Positions 16,081 through 24,684 of a DNA stretch of 59,977 bases are shown one piece after another (position 1 is the stretch's first letter; every line of letters begins with the position of its first letter). The notes under the pieces were generated by a model, which saw only the letters and a list, made by a program, of their open reading frames with translations, did no database searches and had not been told where the DNA came from. The translations under genes were made by a program, and so were the position numbers. This DNA is from Micromonospora sp. CPCC 205371 (GTDB lineage: Bacteria > Actinomycetota > Actinomycetes > Mycobacteriales > Micromonosporaceae): contig NZ_JAIBNX010000010.1 in NCBI RefSeq assembly GCF_026130045.1, positions 19,120-79,096 of the forward strand. The letters are read 5' to 3'.

Positions 16081-17874
16081 ATGACGGAAAAGGTCGTGAT
16101 ATCGCGGAGACGCGCCCTTCAATTGTTCGGTGCCGGCGCTGCCGGCATGGCTTTCCTGGCTGCCTGCGGCAAGAGTGAGCAGGCCACCAGTTCCAGCAAC
16201 AGCGGCAAGGAGTTCCACGGCGCCTGGCCGTTCCAGGTGCCGCCCAAGGGCCACTTCCACGAGATGGAGGGCATGGTCGACATGATCGTCGGCGACGGCC
16301 CGTACATCGATCTGGTCGTGCTCCCGCCCGCGATGTACCTGTGGAAGGAGCAGAAGTACGAGGGGCTGCTCGCCGAGTCCTGGGCGCTCGACGCCGCCGC
16401 GAAGACGTACACCGTGAAGCTGCGCAGTGGTCTGAAGTGGAGCGACGGTAAACCCGTCACCAGCAAGGACATGGTGACCACCTGGTGGTGCTACCGCATC
16501 CTGCGCAACGTCGGGTGGAACTACATCAGCGACGTCAAGGCGACCGACGAGCAGACCGTCGTGTTCACCCTCAGCAACCCGTCGACGGTGTTCGAGCGAT
16601 ACGCGCTGCGCAAGCAGGTCTTCAGCGACGCGGTATACGGCGAGTGGGCGGCCAAGGCACAGGCGCTCTTCGGGGCCGGCAAGGACCTCGACAGCGCCGA
16701 GGGCAAGAAGCTCAACACCGACTTCCAGACGCTTCGCCCCGACGACGTGACGGCCAGCGGCCCGTTCAAGATCGACACTAAGAGCATCAACAACGCGCAG
16801 CTGACGCTCGTGAAGAACGACACCGGGTACGCCGCCGACAAGGTGGACTTCAACAAGATCGTCCTCTACAACGGAGAGACGCCCGACGTGACACCGCTGG
16901 TGCTCGCGAAGAACGTCGACTACGCCACGCACGGCTTCCCGCCCGCGACGGTGAAGGAGTTCACCAGCAAGGGCATCCGCATCCTCAAACCACCCGTGTA
17001 CTCCGGTGCCGCGCTGTACATCAACTTCGCTAAGATGCCCGGGTTCAAGGACCCGAAGGCGCGCCAGGCCCTCGCGTACGCCCTGCAGCGCGACCAGGTC
17101 GGGCAGGTCTCGCTCGGCGACTCGGGCCAGCCGGTGAAGTACATGGCCGGCTTCTCCGACCTGTCGGTGCCGCAGTGGCTGACCGCCGCCGACGTCGGCA
17201 AGCTCCTGCCGTACGAGCACAGCGAGCAGAAGGCCGTCGAGCTGCTCACGTCGCTGGGCTGGAAGAAGGAGGGCAGCGGCTGGGTGGGTGCCGACGGCAA
17301 GCCCATCGAGTTCGAGGTCAGCTACCACGCCGAGTACGCCGACTACTCCGCGACGGGGCAGAACGTCGCCCAGCAACTGGCCGCGTTCGGCTTCAAGGCC
17401 GCCGGGCGGGGCGTGACGTACTCCCAGATGGACGTCGACCTGTACAAGGGCAACTACCAGATGGCGATCCAGACCTGGGGCTCGTCCAAGCATCCAAACC
17501 CGCACTTCGCGTTCGCGCAACCGCTGTTCACCTACAACTACCCGGTGGCCGCCAACCAGGGCGGGCGAGGCATCGACTTCGACCTCAAGCAGACCACGTC
17601 CAGCGGTCCGATCGACTTCAAGGAGGCCATCGACGCCGCCGGTGCCGGCCTCGACGAGGCGGCCCAGAAGGCGAGCGTCGCCAAGGTGGCGCTGGCCTTC
17701 AACGAGCTGCTGCCGGTGGTCCCGCTGTACGAACGGTACGGCAACAACCCCGGCTTGGAAGGCACCCGGGTCAAGGCCTGGCCGGCCGACGACGACCCCA
17801 TCATGTTGAACGCGCCGTACGCGGACAACTTCACGGTCCTGCTGATGCTGCAGGGCCGGCTGAAGGCCGCCTGA
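16081..17874 (+). CDS. ABC importer substrate-binding lipoprotein, family 5 (oligopeptide/oligosaccharide type)
   Basis: A 597-residue extracellular solute-binding protein. It has a twin-arginine-like SRRRALQLFGAGAAG followed by a lipobox FLAAC, so it is probably an anchored lipoprotein exported by Tat or Sec. The body has the family 5 (DppA/OppA-like) layout with WKEQKYEGLLAESW, LRSGLKWSDGKPVTSKD and a two-lobed pattern. ATG 16081 is preceded by GGAGG at six bases. The context with GH20 and ROK suggests the ligand is an amino-sugar oligosaccharide, although family 5 also binds peptides. Confidence 0.9.
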   Translation: MTEKVVISRRRALQLFGAGAAGMAFLAACGKSEQATSSSNSGKEFHGAWPFQVPPKGHFHEMEGMVDMIVGDGPYIDLVVLPPAMYLWKEQKYEGLLAESWALDAAAKTYTVKLRSGLKWSDGKPVTSKDMVTTWWCYRILRNVGWNYISDVKATDEQTVVFTLSNPSTVFERYALRKQVFSDAVYGEWAAKAQALFGAGKDLDSAEGKKLNTDFQTLRPDDVTASGPFKIDTKSINNAQLTLVKNDTGYAADKVDFNKIVLYNGETPDVTPLVLAKNVDYATHGFPPATVKEFTSKGIRILKPPVYSGAALYINFAKMPGFKDPKARQALAYALQRDQVGQVSLGDSGQPVKYMAGFSDLSVPQWLTAADVGKLLPYEHSEQKAVELLTSLGWKKEGSGWVGADGKPIEFEVSYHAEYADYSATGQNVAQQLAAFGFKAAGRGVTYSQMDVDLYKGNYQMAIQTWGSSKHPNPHFAFAQPLFTYNYPVAANQGGRGIDFDLKQTTSSGPIDFKEAIDAAGAGLDEAAQKASVAKVALAFNELLPVVPLYERYGNNPGLEGTRVKAWPADDDPIMLNAPYADNFTVLLMLQGRLKAA

Positions 17875-17883
17875 CCTCCCGCC

Positions 17884-18903
17884 ATGGCCATCCTGAAGCG
17901 TTATGCCGTGCGGCGCGTGCTCAAGGCGCTGCTGACGGTGTATCTCGTCGCCACGGGCACGTTCTTCCTCGTGCGCATGCTGCCCGGCAACCCCGTCGAG
18001 GTGTACATCAACACGCAGATGTCGCAGTACGGCGTGTCGTACGCGGAGGCGTCGAGCCAGGCGGCTGGGCTGTTCTCGTTCAACCCGAACGAGCCGCTGA
18101 TCCAGCAGTACGGGGACTTTCTGGCCGGGCTCGTGCGCGGCGACCTCGGCGAGTCACTGCTCGCGCCCGGCACGTCGGTGCTCGACATCGTGTTCGAGTA
18201 CCTGCCGTGGACGCTGTTCAGCGTCGGCCTCGGTGTGCTGATCAGCTTCGCCCTCGGCATAACGCTCGGGATGCTCATGGCGTACTGGCGGGAGAGCTGG
18301 CTGGACCACGCGCTGTCCCTGATCGGCTCGCTGCTCCAGTCGGTACCGAACTACCTCCTGGCCATGCTCGTCGTGGTCTTCTTCGGGGTGCAGCTGGAGA
18401 TCCTGCCGATCGCGGACATGCGCGGCGCGTACTCGCCCGGCGTCACCCCGAACCTCAGCTTCGACTTCCTGTCCGACGTGATGTACCACGCCGGCCTGCC
18501 CATCACCATCTACGTGCTGACCACCATCGGCGGCTGGATGCTGGTGATGAAGTCCTCCACAGTGGAGACCCTCGGTGAGGACTACGTCACGGTCGCCCGT
18601 GCGCGTGGCCTCACCGACGGGCGGATACGGTCGGCGTACGTCGGGCGCAACGCGGTGCTGCCGCTGGTTCCGCAACTGGCCATCACGCTCGGGTTCGTGG
18701 TGGGCGGCTCGATCCTGGTCGAGCAGGTCTTCCAGTATCAGGGGATCGGATACCTGCTATTCCAGTCGGTGCAGCGCCGGGACTATCCGGTGCTGCAGGG
18801 CATCCTGCTGGTCGTCACCATCGCCGTGGTGGCCGCCAACCTCATTGCGGATCTGCTCTACGGGCGGCTCGACCCACGGGTCCGTTTGAACGGGGAGGAG
18901 TGA
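17884..18903 (+). CDS. ABC importer permease (DppB type)
   Basis: A 339-residue inner-membrane permease with about six hydrophobic helices. It carries the EAA loop, seen as EDYVTVARARGLTDGRIRSAYVGRNAVLPL. The N-terminus, YAVRRVLKALLTVYLVATGTFFLVRMLPGNP, is typical of DppB/OppB proteins. It begins nine bases after the binding-protein gene and is followed by its DppC-type partner. Confidence 0.92.
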   Translation: MAILKRYAVRRVLKALLTVYLVATGTFFLVRMLPGNPVEVYINTQMSQYGVSYAEASSQAAGLFSFNPNEPLIQQYGDFLAGLVRGDLGESLLAPGTSVLDIVFEYLPWTLFSVGLGVLISFALGITLGMLMAYWRESWLDHALSLIGSLLQSVPNYLLAMLVVVFFGVQLEILPIADMRGAYSPGVTPNLSFDFLSDVMYHAGLPITIYVLTTIGGWMLVMKSSTVETLGEDYVTVARARGLTDGRIRSAYVGRNAVLPLVPQLAITLGFVVGGSILVEQVFQYQGIGYLLFQSVQRRDYPVLQGILLVVTIAVVAANLIADLLYGRLDPRVRLNGEE

Positions 18904-18907
18904 GCCA

Positions 18908-19741
18908 ATGCTTCGCTCGTTGACGCGCTCCAAGGCCGGGTTCGCCGGGTTCATCGTCTTCGCGCTCATGATCCTGGTCGCGGTCGTCGGCCCGTTCTTC
19001 ACGCCCAGCCACCTGAGCACCGACCTCAACGCGGTGTACCTGCCGCCGAGCACCGGGCACCCGCTCGGTACCGACTCGGAGGGGCGCGACATCGCGATCC
19101 AGATGATCAACGGCGGGCGCGCCGTGATCCTGGTGGGCGTGTTGGCGGCCGCCATCTCCACGCTCATCGCCATCGTGTTCGGCGCGCTCGCGGCGTACCT
19201 CGGCGGTTGGGTCGACTCGCTGATCGTCTCGGTCACCGACATCGTGCTCACCGTCCCGCAGATCGTCCTGCTCGCGGTGCTCGCCTCACTGTACAAACTG
19301 GACAGCCCGTGGGTGCTCGCCGCCATCCTCGGCGGCTTCGCCTGGCCGTACCTGCTGCGATCGGTGCGGGCTCAGGTCTTCTCGCTCAAGGAGCGCGAGT
19401 ACGTCGAGGCGGCCCAGCTGCTCGACCTCGGCACCGGCTGGATCGTCGGCCGCGAGATCCTGCCGAACATGGCCACCTTCATCATGATGAACTTCGTGGT
19501 CACCATGACCAACGCCATCTACGCGCTGGTCGGCCTGTACTTCCTCGGCCTGGCCCCGATCGTCGACGACAACTGGGGCGCGATGCTCAACAAAGCGTGG
19601 ACGCGTGGCGCCATCTTCTTCTCCGACAGCCTCTTCTACGTGCTCGCACCGGTGATCGCGATCAGCGTGCTGCAACTGTCGCTGGTGACGATGACGCGCT
19701 CGTTCGAGGAGATCCTCAACCCGCGGCTGCGGGAAAGCTAA
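18908..19741 (+). CDS. ABC importer permease (DppC type)
   Basis: A 277-residue DppC/OppC-type permease. The first transmembrane helix, GFIVFALMILVAVVGPFF, is followed by HPLGTDSEGRDIAIQMINGGR, a hallmark of the family. The cytoplasmic EAA loop reads EYVEAAQLLDLGTGWIVGREILPN. The ATG lies four bases after the stop of the preceding gene. It forms the heterodimeric channel with the DppB-type permease. Confidence 0.92.
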   Translation: MLRSLTRSKAGFAGFIVFALMILVAVVGPFFTPSHLSTDLNAVYLPPSTGHPLGTDSEGRDIAIQMINGGRAVILVGVLAAAISTLIAIVFGALAAYLGGWVDSLIVSVTDIVLTVPQIVLLAVLASLYKLDSPWVLAAILGGFAWPYLLRSVRAQVFSLKEREYVEAAQLLDLGTGWIVGREILPNMATFIMMNFVVTMTNAIYALVGLYFLGLAPIVDDNWGAMLNKAWTRGAIFFSDSLFYVLAPVIAISVLQLSLVTMTRSFEEILNPRLRES

Positions 19742-19751
19742 GGAGGCCGGG

Positions 19752-20768
19752 GTGGAACCGATCCTGTCCGTGCGCGATCTGGTCGTCGAGTACCGCACCG
19801 GCGCCGGCCCGGTCCGGGCAGTGCGGGGCGTCAGCTTCGACCTGTACCCCAACGAGAGCCTCGCCGTCGTCGGGGAGAGCGGGTGCGGCAAGACGACCCT
19901 CGGGCTGGCGCTGCTGCGGCTGCTGCCCAAGCTCGGCACGGTGCCGTCCGGCGAGGTGCTCTACCGGCGCCGCGACGGTAGCGTCGTCGATCTGCTCACA
20001 TTGGACAGGGAAGAACTGCGGCGGTTCCGGTGGAGCGAGGCCGCGATGGTCTTTCAGGGCGCGATGAACTCACTCAACCCAGTCCTGCGCGTGCGCGACC
20101 AGATGCGCGACACGATCCGGGCCCACCGGCGGCGGATGCCGGCCGACGAGATGCGACGCAGGTGCGAAGACGTGCTGCGGAAGGTGCGGCTCGACCCCGA
20201 TCGGGTGCTGTCCGCGTACCCGCACGAGCTGTCGGGCGGCATGAAACAGCGGGTGCTCATCGCGATGAGCCTGCTGCTCGACCCGCAGGTGCTGGTGCTC
20301 GACGAGCCAACCACCGCCCTCGACATCCTGACCCAGCGGGCCATCGTGAACGTGCTGCACGAACTGCGCGAGCGGCTGGGCTTCGCGATGATCTTCGTGT
20401 CGCACGACCTGCCGCTGGCCGCCGAGCTGGCTGACCGGGTCGCCACGATGTACGCCGGCCGGATCATCGAGCTGGGCGGCGTCCGCGACATGTTCTACGA
20501 GCCGCGCCACCCGTACACGGTGGGGCTCCTTAAGGCCGTGCCCCCGGTGGTGGGCGACCTTCCGGAGCTGGCCTCGATCCCGGGCGGGCCACCGAGCCTG
20601 CTCGATCCGCCGCAGGGCTGCGCGTTCCGGCCACGCTGCGGGTACGCCCAGCCGGACTGCGAACCGGCCGAACCGAGTCTTCTCCTGATCGGTCCGCGAC
20701 ATGACGTCGCGTGTCACCACGCGGACAAGGTGCGCTTCGAGCGGAAGGTGGTGGCGACCGGTGGCTGA
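19752..20768 (+). CDS. ABC importer ATP-binding protein (DppD/OppD type)
   Basis: A 338-residue ATPase with Walker A GESGCGKTT, signature LSGGMKQR, Walker B VLVLDEPTTALD and an H-loop VSHDLPLA. A C-terminal cysteine cluster, GCAFRPRCGYAQPDCEPAEP, matches the OppD/DppD extension, which often binds an iron-sulfur cluster. GTG 19752 follows AAGGAGG. It pairs with the next ATPase to power the importer. Its last eight bases overlap the following gene. Confidence 0.93.
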   Translation: MEPILSVRDLVVEYRTGAGPVRAVRGVSFDLYPNESLAVVGESGCGKTTLGLALLRLLPKLGTVPSGEVLYRRRDGSVVDLLTLDREELRRFRWSEAAMVFQGAMNSLNPVLRVRDQMRDTIRAHRRRMPADEMRRRCEDVLRKVRLDPDRVLSAYPHELSGGMKQRVLIAMSLLLDPQVLVLDEPTTALDILTQRAIVNVLHELRERLGFAMIFVSHDLPLAAELADRVATMYAGRIIELGGVRDMFYEPRHPYTVGLLKAVPPVVGDLPELASIPGGPPSLLDPPQGCAFRPRCGYAQPDCEPAEPSLLLIGPRHDVACHHADKVRFERKVVATGG

Positions 20769-21579
20769 GCCGCTGATCAGCCTCGAGAACGTGAGCCAGG
20801 TCTTCGGCGCCGTTCGCGCGGTCGACGGCGTCAGCCTGACGCTCGAACCCGGGCAGGTGCTGTGCCTGGTCGGGGAGAGCGGGTCCGGCAAGACCACCAC
20901 GGCGCGGATCGTCGCCGGCCTCACGAAGCCCACGAGTGGCGCCGTGCGGTTCGAGGGCGCCGACATCTACGGCTTGAAAGGCGACGGGTTCACCCGGTAC
21001 CGCCGCGCCGTGCAGTACATCCACCAGGACCCGTACGCCTCGCTCAACCCGATCCGCGACGTGTTCGGCACGCTCGCCGCGCCGCTGCGCCGGCACCGCC
21101 TGGTCCGCGGCCGCGCCCAGGCCTGGGCACGCGCCCGCGAACTGCTCACCGAGGTCGACCTCACGCCCGCGGAGAACTTCCTGACCAAGTACCCACACCA
21201 GCTCTCCGGTGGGCAGCGGCAGCGGGTCGCGGTGGCTCGCGCGCTCACGCTCGGGCCGCGCGTCATCGTCGCGGACGAGGCGACGTCCATGCTGGACGTT
21301 TCGATCCGGGTCAGCCTGCTCAACGTCTTGAAGCGGCTGCGCGACGACCACGGCGTGGCGTTCCTGTTCATCACCCACGACCTGGCGATCGCCAAGTACT
21401 TCGGGTGGCACGGCACCACGATGGTGATGCACCAGGGCCGCGCGGTCGAGATTGGCCCCACGCCACGGGTCATCAACCAGCCGGAGCACGAGTACACGCG
21501 CGCGCTGCTGGCGGCGATCCCGGAACCCGATCCCGACCTGGCGTTGCGCAAGCGCCGGGCCGCTCTGGCGGTGTCCTAG
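20761..21579 (+). CDS. ABC importer ATP-binding protein (DppF/OppF type)
   Basis: A 272-residue ATPase with Walker A GESGSGKTT, signature LSGGQRQR, Walker B VIVADEATSMLD and H-loop ITHDLAIA. It lacks the usual C-terminal extension with the oligopeptide motif and ends at AALAVS. GTG 20761 overlaps the stop of the preceding ATPase gene and is chosen over earlier in-frame codons because VAEPLISLENVSQVF is the conserved start. Its stop TAG is immediately followed by the ATG of the small membrane protein gene. Confidence 0.92.
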   Translation: MAEPLISLENVSQVFGAVRAVDGVSLTLEPGQVLCLVGESGSGKTTTARIVAGLTKPTSGAVRFEGADIYGLKGDGFTRYRRAVQYIHQDPYASLNPIRDVFGTLAAPLRRHRLVRGRAQAWARARELLTEVDLTPAENFLTKYPHQLSGGQRQRVAVARALTLGPRVIVADEATSMLDVSIRVSLLNVLKRLRDDHGVAFLFITHDLAIAKYFGWHGTTMVMHQGRAVEIGPTPRVINQPEHEYTRALLAAIPEPDPDLALRKRRAALAVS

Positions 21580-21756
21580 ATGGACGCCCCTCGCGCGCTG
21601 CTGGGCTGGGTGGTCTTTATCGTGCTACTCTCCGCCGCCGGCCTCGCGTCCGCGCCACGTGACACCGGCGCCTTCGTACTGTCGGCGCTGATGCTGGGTG
21701 TGGGCATGCTGTGCGGCGCGGTCCTCGTCGCGGCGCTTCGGATGGGTCGCCGATGA
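21580..21756 (+). CDS. small membrane protein, 58 residues, unknown
   Basis: A 58-residue open frame begins at the base after the ATPase stop and ends in an ATGA overlap with the next gene, so it is fully embedded in the operon. It has two hydrophobic stretches, LLGWVVFIVLLSAAGLA and FVLSALMLGVGMLCGAVLVAA, separated by SAPRDTG, and a basic RMGRR tail. This fits a two-helix hairpin with a cytoplasmic C-terminus. Tight spacing and clean membrane topology argue that it is a real gene. I do not recognise a family. Confidence 0.6.
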   Translation: MDAPRALLGWVVFIVLLSAAGLASAPRDTGAFVLSALMLGVGMLCGAVLVAALRMGRR

Positions 21757-22958
21757 GAACAAGCCTGTACGCGTTCCCATCCGACCTCGTCGACGAAGGA
21801 CCCGACCAGGTGCTGAAGCGGGTACGCGCGTGGGGTGTCGACGCGGTGACGCTCGCGCTCGCGTACCACCAGGCGCGCGACCTGACCCCGCACGCCCGAG
21901 GGCGCCGCCTGGTGTACCGCGACGACGGTGTCTTCGTGCCGCTGCCGCCGCACCTGTGGGACGGGGTGCGGCTACGCCCGCCGGCGCAAGACGCGGAGGA
22001 GGTCGCCGCGAGCGCGCGCCTGCGGGAGCTGACCGCGCCCGGCGAGCTGCTCGCGTGGACGGTGTTTCTGCACAACACCACGCTCGGCGCGGCGCACCCG
22101 GACACGGCGACCAAGAACTGCTTCGGCGATCGGCTCCTCGCCGACCTGTGCCCGGCACACCCCGACGTCGCCGACTACGCGGTCGCGCTGGCCCGCACGG
22201 TCTTCGCCGCGACCGGCGCGCCAGTCGTCGCCGAGGCATTGTCGTACGGCACCTTCGACCACGGTCACCACCACGAGCGCTCGTTCGTGCCGCTGGGCGC
22301 GGGCGATCGGGTGCTGCTCGGGCTCTGCTTCTGCGCGCACTGCCGCCGCGAGGCGCGAGCGTCCGGAGTGGACGCTGACCGGCTGCGCGCCGCGACAGCC
22401 GCGCACCTGGAACGGGCGCTGGCCGGCGAGCGGCAGGACACGCCAGACTTCGTCGAGTCGCTGTGCGCCGTGGTCGGCGACGACCTCGCCGCGTATCTCG
22501 CAGTGCGGCAGCGCATCGTCACCGGCCTTGCGCGCCGGGTCGCTGAAGCCGTGCGCGCCGACGGTGGTTCACTCACCTACCTTGACCTGACCGGCGCGCT
22601 GCTCGGCTACGGCAGCGGCACGCCCGACGGTCCGCTGGTGGCCCAGCAGGGCTGGCGTCTCGGTGTCGATGCCGCCTCAATCGCGTCCGTTGTGGACGGT
22701 TACGCCACGCTGGGGTACGCGCGGGAAGTGGCGCGGCTGCGCGCGGACGTGGGGTCGGTGATGGAGGCGCTGGCGGGCCGCTGCCCGGTGCGCGTGGTGC
22801 TGCGCCCGGGCCATCCCGACACGCCGGACGCCTCGAACCTGTCGCGAAAGGTGGCGGCCTGCGCCGACCTGGGCGTCCACGCCGTCGACTTCTACCACTA
22901 CGCGCTGTACCCCTGGCCAGTTCTAGACCGCATCCCCACATCCATATCCACCGAGTAG
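21753..22958 (+). CDS. unknown protein, possibly TIM-barrel glycosidase-like
   Basis: A 401-residue protein of unrecognised family. It opens MRTSLYAFPSDLVDEG and continues with VDAVTLALAYHQARDLTPH, then CFCAHCRREA, which has two closely spaced cysteine pairs. It ends with VRVVLRPGHPD and AVDFYHYALYPWP, a pattern like the last strands of a TIM barrel. No signal peptide is seen. The ATG overlaps the stop of the small membrane protein gene, making it the last gene of the importer operon. It may process the imported sugar, perhaps as a cytoplasmic hydrolase, but this rests on context only. Confidence 0.7.
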   Translation: MRTSLYAFPSDLVDEGPDQVLKRVRAWGVDAVTLALAYHQARDLTPHARGRRLVYRDDGVFVPLPPHLWDGVRLRPPAQDAEEVAASARLRELTAPGELLAWTVFLHNTTLGAAHPDTATKNCFGDRLLADLCPAHPDVADYAVALARTVFAATGAPVVAEALSYGTFDHGHHHERSFVPLGAGDRVLLGLCFCAHCRREARASGVDADRLRAATAAHLERALAGERQDTPDFVESLCAVVGDDLAAYLAVRQRIVTGLARRVAEAVRADGGSLTYLDLTGALLGYGSGTPDGPLVAQQGWRLGVDAASIASVVDGYATLGYAREVARLRADVGSVMEALAGRCPVRVVLRPGHPDTPDASNLSRKVAACADLGVHAVDFYHYALYPWPVLDRIPTSISTE

Positions 22959-23012
22959 CCTTTCCCGCCGCGTTCGCGCTGCGCCGCGTCCCGCGGGCAC
23001 CGGGTCGGCGGG

Positions 23013-23390
23013 CTAGGCGGTGTAGAGGACGGCGTCCAGCTCGATGTCGAAGCCCTGCAGCGCCACCGGCAGCGTCGTGCGTGCGGGTAGGTCCTCGGTG
23101 CCGAAGAACTCCATGTAGATCTTGTTGAACTCGGGGAAGTCCGCGTAGTCGCGCAGGTACGCGCCGACCCGTACCGCTTGGGAGAGGTCGGCACCGGCAG
23201 CCTCCGCCACCCGGGCCAGGTTGGTGAACGCCGCCCGGGCCTGGTCGGCGAACGGGCCGCGTACCCAGGTGCCGTCCGGCAGCACCGGGCAGGCGCCGGC
23301 AAGGTACACGAAGTCGCCGGCCACGACGGCCTGTGAGTACGGGCCTCCGGGCGGGGCGGCGTCCGATGTGGAGATGATTTTCTTAGGCAC
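23013..23390 (-). CDS. RidA-family enamine/imine deaminase
   Basis: A 125-residue RidA/YjgF-family protein. It has the GPYSQAVVAGDFVYLAG motif near the start, and near the end RTTLPVALQGFDIELDAVLY, where the arginine that binds the substrate carboxylate normally lies. RidA proteins hydrolyse reactive enamine and imine intermediates released by PLP enzymes and amino-acid oxidases. GTG 23390 is chosen because AGGAGG sits four to five bases upstream. The gene overlaps the amidohydrolase gene by eight bases, so both are in one operon. Confidence 0.9.
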   Translation of the reverse strand: MPKKIISTSDAAPPGGPYSQAVVAGDFVYLAGACPVLPDGTWVRGPFADQARAAFTNLARVAEAAGADLSQAVRVGAYLRDYADFPEFNKIYMEFFGTEDLPARTTLPVALQGFDIELDAVLYTA

Positions 23391-24684
23391 TGGTCCTCCT
23401 GGGAAACTGTTCGGCCAAGCCATCCGGCCCGACGAGCGGGGTGGTCAGCAGGTCGCGGACGCGCTCGGTGCGCAGCCGGAGGGCGGAGCGCTGGGCCTCG
23501 GTGAGCGGGATCCACGGCTTCGGCGGCGCGGGAAGCTGGGCGGGCAGCGGGCGGCCGGCCACGTAGGTGGCCTCGTTGACGAGCCGCCGGTCGGCGTACC
23601 GCCGGTGCTGGTGTGCGTCGACGAGCTCGACTTCGGCGTCCTCCACGGTGAACACCGCAATGTCGGCGGGCGCGCCCACGGCGAGGGTGCCGATGCCGCC
23701 GGGCAACCCTAGCGCTCGCGCCGGGTTGACGGTCACCGCCGCGATCACCTGGTCGAGGGGCATTCCGACGGCGAGCAGTTTGGCCATCGTCGTAGGCAGG
23801 TCGAAGACCGGGCCGTACAGGCAGCGGGCGTGTAGGTCGGAAGAGATGGTGTGCGGCACGACGCCGGCCTTGAGCTGCGCTTCGATCACGTCGAACGCGA
23901 ACCCGCCGGAGCCGTGCCCGATGTCGAACAGCACTCCGGCCGCGTGAGCCTCGACCACCGCCGAGGCCAGGCCACCGGCAGTGCCGCTGCCAGCGCCGCT
24001 GGCCGGGCTGCGACGCATACCGGACGCCAGCCCGCTCGCGCAGTGCGTCACGATGTCGCCGGGTCGCAGCAGGCGGAGTACCTCGTCCACTGTGGGCGGT
24101 GCGACGCCGATGTGCACCATGACCGGTACGCCCGCAGCCGAAGCCACGACGAGGGCGCGACGCAGCGGCTCCAGGCCGTTGCCGCCGATGGTCTTGCCAT
24201 CCATCCGCACCTTGACGCCGCAGACCAGGTCGCGGTTGGCGGCGATGGTGGCGACGGCCAGGTCGACGTCGCAGTTGGCCAGCTCGCGGAGCTCGCCGTC
24301 GGCGGCGGTGAGCCCGACGGCGGAGATGTTGAGCAGCGCCGCGACGCGCACCCGGAAGCCGCACGCCGCGGCCCGCAGCGAGTCGAGCGTGTACGCCCCG
24401 GCGGAACCGGCGTCGACCCATGTCGTCACGCCGGAGTACCAGGCGATCGGGTCGGGGTCGATGCCCCAGTATGTGGCGGCGGGGTGCACGTGGGTGTGCA
24501 TGTCGACCAGGCCGGGCGTGACCAGCTTGCCGCGCGCGTCGACCACCTCGCGCACGCCGTCGCGCGAAAGGGATGGCGCGACCGCCGCGATCCGGCCGCC
24601 CCTGACAGCCACGTCGTACCGTCCGATGTGGCCACCGCCCGGGTCGATGACGTCGCCACCGGCCAGCAGGAGGTCGTAGGTCAT
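23383..24684 (-). CDS. amidohydrolase-superfamily metallohydrolase (D-aminoacylase/dihydroorotase-like)
   Basis: A 433-residue amidohydrolase. The metal-binding HTHVHP motif occurs in LVTPGLVDMHTHVHP, with later histidines in MVHIGVAPP, IVTHCASG and ISSDLHARC. These supply the histidines and aspartate of a mono- or binuclear site. Sequence and context suggest hydrolysis of an N-acyl or cyclic amide substrate. It overlaps the regulator gene upstream (ATGA) and RidA downstream. A D-aminoacylase-like role would fit the D-amino-acid enzyme at the far end of the neighbouring operon, but this is inferred. Confidence 0.85.
   Translation of the reverse strand: MTYDLLLAGGDVIDPGGGHIGRYDVAVRGGRIAAVAPSLSRDGVREVVDARGKLVTPGLVDMHTHVHPAATYWGIDPDPIAWYSGVTTWVDAGSAGAYTLDSLRAAACGFRVRVAALLNISAVGLTAADGELRELANCDVDLAVATIAANRDLVCGVKVRMDGKTIGGNGLEPLRRALVVASAAGVPVMVHIGVAPPTVDEVLRLLRPGDIVTHCASGLASGMRRSPASGAGSGTAGGLASAVVEAHAAGVLFDIGHGSGGFAFDVIEAQLKAGVVPHTISSDLHARCLYGPVFDLPTTMAKLLAVGMPLDQVIAAVTVNPARALGLPGGIGTLAVGAPADIAVFTVEDAEVELVDAHQHRRYADRRLVNEATYVAGRPLPAQLPAPPKPWIPLTEAQRSALRLRTERVRDLLTTPLVGPDGLAEQFPRRTSA

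Noticed and set aside
14800-17520. A 2.7-kb open frame on the minus strand across the GH20 and binding-protein genes
   Set aside because: It is antisense to two genes with intact family motifs, and its His/Gly/Arg-rich composition is typical of GC-driven antisense frames. No domain is recognisable.
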